Assembly (NCBI GenBank): GCA_002724975.1
Contig: PBQF01000020.1
Coordinates: 1-7,582 of the forward strand
Length of the DNA: 7,582 nucleotides
Source: Parcubacteria group bacterium
GTDB taxonomy: Bacteria > Patescibacteriota > Minisyncoccia > Phycocordibacterales > GCA-002724975
Reading direction: 5' to 3'
The position numbers and the translations under genes are program-made. Below, in pieces: positions 1-4,852 of this stretch (positions are counted from its first letter, which is position 1; each line of letters begins with the position of its first letter). The notes beneath the pieces are model-generated. The model was not told the origin of the DNA, ran no database searches, and saw nothing but the letters and a program-made list of their open reading frames with translations.

Positions 1-70
1 TATAATTAAAATAGTGTTATTATAGTGCTCTAAAATGAATTAAAAAGTGTCTAAAAAATTTATTAAATTT

Positions 71-82
71 TCTAACGTTAGA
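71..82. repeat. 12-bp perfect palindrome upstream of tRNA-Gly
   Basis: TCTAACGTTAGA equals its own reverse complement. It ends 17 bases before the tRNA-Gly gene, inside the region where the tRNA promoter must lie, so it could be an operator or simply part of the promoter. A CG step in otherwise nearly pure A/T sequence makes it stand out. No binding protein can be named. Confidence 0.4.
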
Positions 83-99
83 TTATTGATAATTTAAAT

Positions 100-170
100 G
101 CGGATGTAGTTCAATGGCAGAACACCAGCTTCCCAAGTTGGATACGTGAGTTCGATTCTCATCATCCGCT
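100..170 (+). tRNA. tRNA-Gly, anticodon CCC
   Basis: The full cloverleaf can be folded by eye. The acceptor stem pairs 100-106 (GCGGATG) with 163-169 (CATCCGC), with discriminator T170. The D-stem is 109-112 with 120-123 (GTTC/GAAC). The anticodon stem is 125-129 with 137-141 and includes one G-T pair. The loop TTCCCAA places anticodon CCC at 132-134, which reads the glycine codon GGG. The T-stem is 146-150 with 158-162 around a TTCGATT loop. CCA is not encoded, so it must be added after transcription. A run of seven T at 173-179 directly follows and probably ends the transcript. The gene is 71 nt long and looks intact. Confidence 0.95.
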
Positions 171-299
171 CATTTTTTTGATAACAGTTTATTAGGCTAC
201 CAACAATAATAACTATTCAACACTCAAACATCCACGATCTAATAATAACAATTAATCAAATTATAAATGCGATATAAAATAACTATTTCATTTAATGTC

Positions 300-331
300 T
301 TTGTGGCTTGAGATCATTAATAAGATATTTG
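300..331 (+). promoter_or_regulatory. Possible Bacteroidota-type promoter for tnaA
   Basis: TTTG at 300-303 is followed after 20 bases by GATATTTG at 324-331, one mismatch from the Bacteroidota -7 element TAnnTTTG. The -33 element in that phylum is TTTG with similar spacing. Such short AT-rich matches arise easily by chance in this sequence, and the phylum itself is inferred, so this is only a candidate. Confidence 0.25.
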
Positions 332-349
332 TATTCTAAATTATTATTT

Positions 350-371
350 AATGATATATTATTATATCATT
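350..371 (+). promoter_or_regulatory. 9-bp hairpin plus T-run in tnaA leader
   Basis: AATGATATA (350-358) and TATATCATT (363-371) are perfect inverted arms around a four-base TTAT loop, and three more T follow at 372-374. The shape is that of an intrinsic terminator or attenuator, but the stem has only one G-C pair per arm and would be weak in RNA. As DNA it could equally be a dimeric-protein operator. It lies between the candidate promoter and tnaA. Confidence 0.35.
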
Positions 372-452
372 TTTACACATAATATCAAATACAAAGCATG
401 CAAATCGGCATCCATTTTAAAATAATTTTTAAATTTAAGGTGAATTTATAAA

Positions 453-473
453 ATGCTATTTAAACATAATTAA
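453..473 (+). other. Six-codon mini-ORF with Shine-Dalgarno-like site in tnaA leader
   Basis: AAGGTGA at 437-443 sits nine bases before ATG at 453, which opens the frame MLFKHN ending in TAA at 471-473, 23 bases ahead of tnaA. The Shine-Dalgarno match is better than that of the larger genes here. The peptide has no tryptophan, so it is not a TnaC analogue in the known sense. It could be a translated leader or a chance arrangement. Confidence 0.2.
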
Positions 474-496
474 CTATATATAAAAGCTACTAAATA

Positions 497-1867
497 ATGA
501 ATACAATTATAGAACCATTTAGAATAAAATCAGTTGAACCAATAAAGCTAAATTCTATTAAAGATAGAAAAGAAAACATTAAAAATGCAGATTACAATTT
601 ATTTAAACTTCACGCAAAAGATGTAATTATTGATTTGTTGACAGATTCTGGAACTGGTGCAATGAGCACGGAGCAATGGGCGGGAATTATGAGGGGTGAT
701 GAGTCCTATGCTGGTAGCAATAGTTATATTCGTTTTGAAAAAATCATAAAAAAATATTTTGGATTTGATTATGTAATCCCAACTCACCAAGGAAGAGCAG
801 CTGAAAGGATTTTATTTGAGGTGCTTTGTAATAAAGGTGACGTAGTTCCTAGTAACTCTCATTTTGATACCACAAGAGCAAATATTGAATTTCAGGGTGC
901 TAATGCAATAAATCTAATACCCAATAAATATAATGATACACAATCAATTTATCCTTTTAAAGGGAATATGGACATCGATCAACTAAAAAAAATTGTCAAA
1001 AATAAGAGTAACAATATTCCTATTATAATGATGACGATTACTAATAACACGGGGGGAGGTCAACCTGTCTCTTTGTCAAATATAAGAGAAGTTAGTAAGA
1101 TCGCTAAAAAATATAATATTCCATTTTATATAGATGCATGTAGATTTGCAGAAAATGCATATTTTATTAAAACAAGAGAGAAAGAATTTAAAAATACTTC
1201 TATAGTAGATATTGTAAAAGAAATGTTTTCATATGCAGATGGTTGTACTATGAGTGCAAAAAAAGATGGAATAGCAAATATTGGTGGTTTTTTGTGTGCA
1301 AATGACAAGGAACTATCTAAAAAGGAAAAAGAGTTACTTATTTTAACTGAAGGCTTTCCTACTTATGGTGGATTAGCTGGAAGAGACTTAGAGGCAGTAT
1401 CTATTGGAATTACAGAAGCTATGGATGAAGATTATTTGCATTATAGGATAAGTTCTACTAAATATTTAGGTGATAAAATATCAAAATTTGGTGTTCCTAT
1501 TTTACTTCCTCCTGGTGGTCATGCGATATATATAGATGCTAAGTTATTTTTAAAACATATAAAAAAGGAGAATTTCCCAGCCCAGGCTCTAGCTTGTGAG
1601 TTATATATAATTGGCGGTATACGTACATCAGAAATAGGAAGTTTAATGTTTGGAAAATTTAACCCAATAAAAAAAACTAATACCTATGCTTCTTATGAAT
1701 TAGTGAGATTAGCAATTCCTAGAAGAACATATACTCAAAGTCATATAGATTATGTAGTTGAAATTATTAAAAAAGTATATTTAGATAGAACAATAATATC
1801 TGGTTTAGAAATAGTTGAACAACCAGAATATTTAAGGCATTTTAGTGCAAAATTGAGGAAAATCTGA
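497..1867 (+). CDS. tnaA: Tryptophanase (tryptophan indole-lyase)
   Basis: A cytoplasmic PLP enzyme that cleaves L-tryptophan to indole, pyruvate and ammonia. The 456 residues cover the whole beta-eliminating lyase family length. Visible landmarks are the N-terminal EPFRIKSVEP, DLLTDSGTGAMS (46-57), Y71, THQGRAAE (96-103), D213 and R216 for cofactor contacts, and SAKKD (253-257) with K256 as the Schiff-base lysine. Tyrosine phenol-lyase is very similar, but three pocket positions match tryptophanase: D124 (threonine in the phenol-lyase), I380 (arginine in the phenol-lyase) and H448 in LRHFSAKL (phenylalanine in the phenol-lyase). The protein resembles Bacteroides tryptophanase most, from memory. 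The ATG has no clear Shine-Dalgarno sequence; its start is supported by the alignable N-terminus. A 326-bp leader precedes it and a hairpin terminator follows. Indole produced here could act as a signal, but nothing local shows that. Confidence 0.92.
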   Translation: MNTIIEPFRIKSVEPIKLNSIKDRKENIKNADYNLFKLHAKDVIIDLLTDSGTGAMSTEQWAGIMRGDESYAGSNSYIRFEKIIKKYFGFDYVIPTHQGRAAERILFEVLCNKGDVVPSNSHFDTTRANIEFQGANAINLIPNKYNDTQSIYPFKGNMDIDQLKKIVKNKSNNIPIIMMTITNNTGGGQPVSLSNIREVSKIAKKYNIPFYIDACRFAENAYFIKTREKEFKNTSIVDIVKEMFSYADGCTMSAKKDGIANIGGFLCANDKELSKKEKELLILTEGFPTYGGLAGRDLEAVSIGITEAMDEDYLHYRISSTKYLGDKISKFGVPILLPPGGHAIYIDAKLFLKHIKKENFPAQALACELYIIGGIRTSEIGSLMFGKFNPIKKTNTYASYELVRLAIPRRTYTQSHIDYVVEIIKKVYLDRTIISGLEIVEQPEYLRHFSAKLRKI

Positions 1868-1921
1868 TCAAGTATAATATAATGATGTCTTATTGATGTC
1901 TTTTAGGAAGCTATTTATAAC

Positions 1922-1950
1922 AAAAAAGCCCCTGAATTAACAGAGGCTTT
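1922..1950. terminator. Intrinsic terminator after tnaA, better formed leftward
   Basis: AAAGCCCCTG (1925-1934) pairs with CAGAGGCTTT (1941-1950) around the loop AATTAA. In + strand RNA there is a C-A mismatch (1931/1944) and only a TTT end followed by ACT. In - strand RNA the same position is a G-U pair and the stem runs into six U (complement of 1922-1927). It may serve tnaA, but its geometry favours transcripts coming from the right on the - strand. Confidence 0.7.
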
Positions 1951-1955
1951 ACTAA

Positions 1956-2037
1956 GCGGGGCGGACAGTATGCTCAACGAACTCTTTTTATCTTCCATAT
2001 AGATTTATAATTGCAGGTTCGAGTCCTGTCACCTAGA
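1956..2037 (+). pseudogene. tRNA-like remnant with intact T-arm
   Basis: Positions 2013-2029 form a textbook T-arm: GCAGG, loop TTCGAGT, CCTGT. An acceptor-like 3' strand CACCTAG and discriminator A (2037) follow. Upstream, GCGGGGCGGA (1956-1965) and TATGCTCAACG (1969-1979) resemble the 5' half of a bacterial initiator tRNA (GCGGGG acceptor, GCTC D-stem), but the D-stem and anticodon arm do not close and the two acceptor halves do not pair. It therefore looks like a decayed tRNA, possibly tRNA-fMet, or the 3' fragment left by integration at a tRNA gene. A second reading is that the reverse complement of 1956-1968 (CTGTCCGCCCCGC) is the 3' end of a leftward tRNA running into the leftward terminator. 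Identity and orientation are uncertain; the T-arm itself is clear. Confidence 0.5.
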
Positions 2038-2060
2038 TATTGAATTATAATCATGAAATA

Positions 2061-3206
2061 ATGGGGTTGCCTGCGACATATCTAGACCCAAAAATTTTTC
2101 CTCCAAATGCTGAATTTTTAGATAATTCTCCTTATATTAGATGTTTTATTGAAAATCCTAATCATATAGGTTTGCATACTTATCATTCATCATTACCAGC
2201 TTTCAATGGAACTCAAAAAATAGAATTAGACTTATTAAGGATTTGTGCTGAAGAAATATTTCAAGGTAAATCTAATTCTTATGATGGCTATGTTGCATCT
2301 GGAGGAACAGAGTGCAATATTCAAGCACTATGGATATTTAGAGAATATTTTATTAATAAATTCAACTCAAAAATAAATGAAATTGCAGTATTGTTTTCTG
2401 AAGATAGCCATTATTCTTTATATAAAGCGTGTAACATTCTTCGGTTAAATTTTCAACAAATACGGGTAGACTTTAATAATCGTGATTTAGATTTAGAGCA
2501 TTTAGAAAAAATAATCAAGATATTAAAACGTAAAGGAGTTAAGTACTTTATTATTGTATTAAATCTTGGTAGCACCATGTTTGGTTCAATAGATCCTATA
2601 AACAAAATTAGTAAAGTAATTAATTTTTATAATCTTAATTGTAAAATTCACGTTGATGCTGCATTTGGTGGTTTTATATTTCCCTTTACTTGTCTTAATA
2701 ATAAATTCAATTTCAAAAATCCCTTAATAGATTCAATTTCATTAGATGGACATAAAATGCTTGAAGCCCCATATGGGGCTGGGATTTTTTTAATCAGAAA
2801 AGGTTTAATCGATAACATATTAACTAAGGAAGCAAGCTATATAGAAGGACTAGATCACACTTTATGTGGTTCAAGGTCTGGTGCAAATGCAATTGCAACC
2901 TGGATGATATTAAATATTTATGGTTCTAAAGGATTAATTAAACGTATGGAAGGATTTATTAAAAAGACAGATGAAATTTGTGATACTTTAAATGAATTAG
3001 ATATATATTATTTCAGAAATGAGAATATGAATATTATATCAATACAAAATGGACAAATATCAGAAGATATATGTAAAAAATACACCTTAGTGCCAGATAC
3101 ACATATTGGAAAATCACAATGGTGGAAAATTGTAGTTATGGAACATGTCAACCGGAATTTGATTAATCAATTCATCAATGATTTAAAAAAAGTTGATATA
3201 ATATAA
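2061..3206 (+). CDS. Group II PLP-dependent amino-acid decarboxylase, possibly 5'-truncated
   Basis: Predicted to remove CO2 from an amino acid and release an amine in the cytoplasm. It belongs to the fold-type I group II decarboxylases, such as archaeal MfnA (tyrosine/aspartate). From the ATG at 2061 it has 381 residues; a TTG at 2040 would give 388. Landmarks (numbered from 2061) are SGGTE (80-84, phosphate binding), H117 in EDSHYS (stacks on the PLP ring), HVDAAFGG (197-204, D199 binds the pyridine nitrogen), SLDGHKM (227-233, K232 Schiff base) and a C-terminal WKIVVMEHVNR matching the family end. Substrate cannot be read from sequence; tyrosine, tryptophan and aspartate are candidates. 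Similarity to relatives appears to continue upstream of the ATG (NYNHEIMGLP), but an in-frame TAG at 2034-2036, inside the tRNA-like remnant, blocks extension, so about 20-25 N-terminal residues may be missing. No Shine-Dalgarno sequence is visible. An 80-bp gap separates it from the cytochrome gene. Confidence 0.82.
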   Translation: MGLPATYLDPKIFPPNAEFLDNSPYIRCFIENPNHIGLHTYHSSLPAFNGTQKIELDLLRICAEEIFQGKSNSYDGYVASGGTECNIQALWIFREYFINKFNSKINEIAVLFSEDSHYSLYKACNILRLNFQQIRVDFNNRDLDLEHLEKIIKILKRKGVKYFIIVLNLGSTMFGSIDPINKISKVINFYNLNCKIHVDAAFGGFIFPFTCLNNKFNFKNPLIDSISLDGHKMLEAPYGAGIFLIRKGLIDNILTKEASYIEGLDHTLCGSRSGANAIATWMILNIYGSKGLIKRMEGFIKKTDEICDTLNELDIYYFRNENMNIISIQNGQISEDICKKYTLVPDTHIGKSQWWKIVVMEHVNRNLINQFINDLKKVDII

Positions 3207-3218
3207 AATATCTTTATA

Positions 3219-3256
3219 AATTATAATAGGATATCAATATCGTAATATCCATAATT
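3219..3256. repeat. Interrupted inverted repeat between decarboxylase and cytochrome genes
   Basis: Outer arms AATTAT (3219-3224) and ATAATT (3251-3256) and inner arms GGATAT (3229-3234) and ATATCC (3245-3250) are perfectly complementary, with a four-base bulge on the left and a ten-base loop. No T-run follows on either strand, so it is more likely an operator or mRNA structure ahead of the respiratory genes than a terminator. It ends 29 bases before the cytochrome start codon. Confidence 0.35.
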
Positions 3257-3285
3257 AGATTTAATGTTATATTAATTAAAAGAAT

Positions 3286-4839
3286 ATGTGGATGAAAAAT
3301 CAATTTATAAAATATAATTTATTTTGCCTTGTTATGATTATAGTAATTACAGGTAATGTTTCGGCTCAAATTCAACCAGGAAAACAACAATATAATAAAT
3401 ATTGTCTTTCATGCCATGGCTCTGGGGGTAAGGGAGATGGGGAATTATCCTATTTGTTATATCCTAAGCCTAGGGATTTGACTAGCGGCTTGTTTAAAAT
3501 TCGTAGTACCCAACCTGGTAACCCCCCTACAGATGAAGATTTAATTTCTAGCATTAAAAACGGGATGCCTGGAACAGCAATGCCTTCTTTCAATTTTTTA
3601 GACATTGATGAATTAAAAGATATTGTTAGCTATATTAAATATTTAGGAGATATTGAAAATAGCAATGCACTTCAAATTGAAATTCCAGATTTAATATCTG
3701 AAACAAACGAATTGTTAGAATTAGGAAAATCAGTTTATACTGAAATAGGATGTATTAAATGTCATGGTGATATAGGTAAAGGAGATGGACCCTCAGCTTA
3801 TACATTGAGAGATTCATGGGGTTACCCAATCATTCCTAGAGATTTTACATCAGGTGTTTATCTTGGTGGTGGGACACCTCAGGATTTATATTTGAGATTT
3901 GCAGGTGGGATGGATGGCACTCCCATGCCTTCTTATGGCAATTTATCAGAACTGTTAGGAAAGCCAAAAGAAGATGAAAATGAACTTGCTTGGTCATTAG
4001 TATATTATGTAAAAAGTTTAGAAGAAGATGATACAAAAGATATAGGGAAAATTCCCCCAAATGGAACAATTACTGCCCAATTAGTAAGCGATGGTATTAA
4101 ATTAGATAAATTATTAGAACCTTCATCTAGATTATGGAATAAAACAACTTCTTATTCTATTCCTATATCACGGCTATGGCAAAGTGAAAATGTTAATTAT
4201 AAGATGGTTGAAGTACAGGCAATATACAATTCAAAGTATATTGCTATTAAATTAGAATGGGATGACATAACATCAGATCAAAGTTTATATAGAGTCCAAA
4301 ATTTTCAAGATGCAGCTGCTATCCAATTTTCAATTGATGGAACAATGGATTTTCATGGTATGGGATCAAGAGAGCATCCAACAGATATTTGGTTTTGGAA
4401 ATCAGAATGGCAAATACAACAAAATCAAAATATAGAATCTGATATAGAACTTACATATTCAAATAGAGTTAGTGATTCTGATGTTGAACATTATCCAGAC
4501 GAAATTAATGAGAGTGCTTTTCTTATAGGTGTAAATGTTGGAAATATAAATTCAAAAAAAAATAGGAATACATCTGTAGAAAATGTGGTTGCAGCAGGTC
4601 CTCATACCGTTACTACTAATCCAGAGAATTTACAACGTGTAAAAGGAAAAGGTCAATGGAATGGTAAAAAATGGGAAGTTGTTTTCTTAAGGGAAATAGT
4701 AGCAGAGTCTGATCAAGAAATGCAGTTCAATAAAAATGATATTATACCAATTGGATTTGCAATATGGAATGGAAGTGAGAATGATAGAAATGGACAGAAG
4801 ATGGTTTCAACCTGGTACAAATTAGAATTAAAAGATTAG
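3286..4839 (+). CDS. Exported diheme cytochrome c fused to ethylbenzene dehydrogenase-type heme-b gamma domain
   Basis: Predicted periplasmic electron-transfer subunit of the molybdoenzyme encoded next. The 517 residues start with a signal peptide (hydrophobic 11-22, likely cut after VSA at residue 27). Two class I cytochrome c domains follow: CLSCH (40-44) with a candidate Met ligand in GTAMPSF (M99), and CIKCH (156-160) with one in GTPMPSY (M214). Residues from about 280 to the end match the gamma subunit of type II DMSO reductases: IAIKLEWDD (319-327), DAAAIQFS (342-349) and HGMGSREHPTDIWFWKSEW (357-375). In known gamma subunits a Met and a Lys hold heme b; M359 and K372 are candidates here. 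The protein would thus carry two hemes c and one heme b, which are usually on separate proteins. An in-frame ATG at 3292 is an equally likely start, because the signal peptide then begins MKNQ. Its stop lies ten bases before the catalytic-subunit start, indicating one operon. Confidence 0.88.
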   Translation: MWMKNQFIKYNLFCLVMIIVITGNVSAQIQPGKQQYNKYCLSCHGSGGKGDGELSYLLYPKPRDLTSGLFKIRSTQPGNPPTDEDLISSIKNGMPGTAMPSFNFLDIDELKDIVSYIKYLGDIENSNALQIEIPDLISETNELLELGKSVYTEIGCIKCHGDIGKGDGPSAYTLRDSWGYPIIPRDFTSGVYLGGGTPQDLYLRFAGGMDGTPMPSYGNLSELLGKPKEDENELAWSLVYYVKSLEEDDTKDIGKIPPNGTITAQLVSDGIKLDKLLEPSSRLWNKTTSYSIPISRLWQSENVNYKMVEVQAIYNSKYIAIKLEWDDITSDQSLYRVQNFQDAAAIQFSIDGTMDFHGMGSREHPTDIWFWKSEWQIQQNQNIESDIELTYSNRVSDSDVEHYPDEINESAFLIGVNVGNINSKKNRNTSVENVVAAGPHTVTTNPENLQRVKGKGQWNGKKWEVVFLREIVAESDQEMQFNKNDIIPIGFAIWNGSENDRNGQKMVSTWYKLELKD

Positions 4840-4852
4840 GGAATTTATTATG
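4837..4852 (+). promoter_or_regulatory. Ribosome-binding site of the catalytic subunit overlapping the upstream stop
   Basis: The TAG stop of the cytochrome gene (4837-4839) runs into TAGGGA, a Shine-Dalgarno-like sequence seven bases before the ATG at 4850. This supports the chosen start and suggests translational coupling of the two subunits. Confidence 0.5.

Larger units (their letters stand above)
171..496. other. Gene-poor AT-rich leader between tRNA-Gly and tnaA
   Basis: No credible protein gene is present on either strand. The stretch holds a T-run after the tRNA, a possible promoter at 300-331, a perfect hairpin at 350-371, an open frame of 17 codons at 398-451 with no visible ribosome site, and a six-codon frame at 453-473 with an AAGGTGA ribosome-binding-like sequence. 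If transcription of tnaA starts near 338, the mRNA leader would be about 160 nt, long enough for regulation. No TnaC-like tryptophan-containing leader peptide was found. Confidence 0.6.

Noticed and set aside
398..451. 17-codon open frame as a TnaC-like leader peptide
   Set aside because: It contains no tryptophan, has no visible ribosome site, and does not lead into a TnaC-type proline-stop ending.
599..1308. Short - strand frames at 599-790 and 1126-1308
   Set aside because: Both are antisense to conserved tnaA blocks, including the catalytic lysine region, and lack their own start signals.
497..1867. Tyrosine phenol-lyase as the product
   Set aside because: The phenol-lyase threonine and arginine pocket residues are replaced by D124 and I380, and H448 matches tryptophanase.
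1883..1902. Tandem TGATGTCTT copies 11 bases apart after tnaA
   Set aside because: Only two nine-base copies in AT-rich intergenic DNA; too little to call a repeat element.
1956..2037. A complete functional tRNA or tmRNA
   Set aside because: The acceptor halves do not pair, the D and anticodon arms do not close properly, and no tag-peptide region or tmRNA 5' GGGGCTG-type start is present.
3845..4069. 74-codon open frame on the - strand
   Set aside because: It lies wholly inside the cytochrome gene, opposite clear CxxCH-domain coding sequence, and shows no recognisable protein features.
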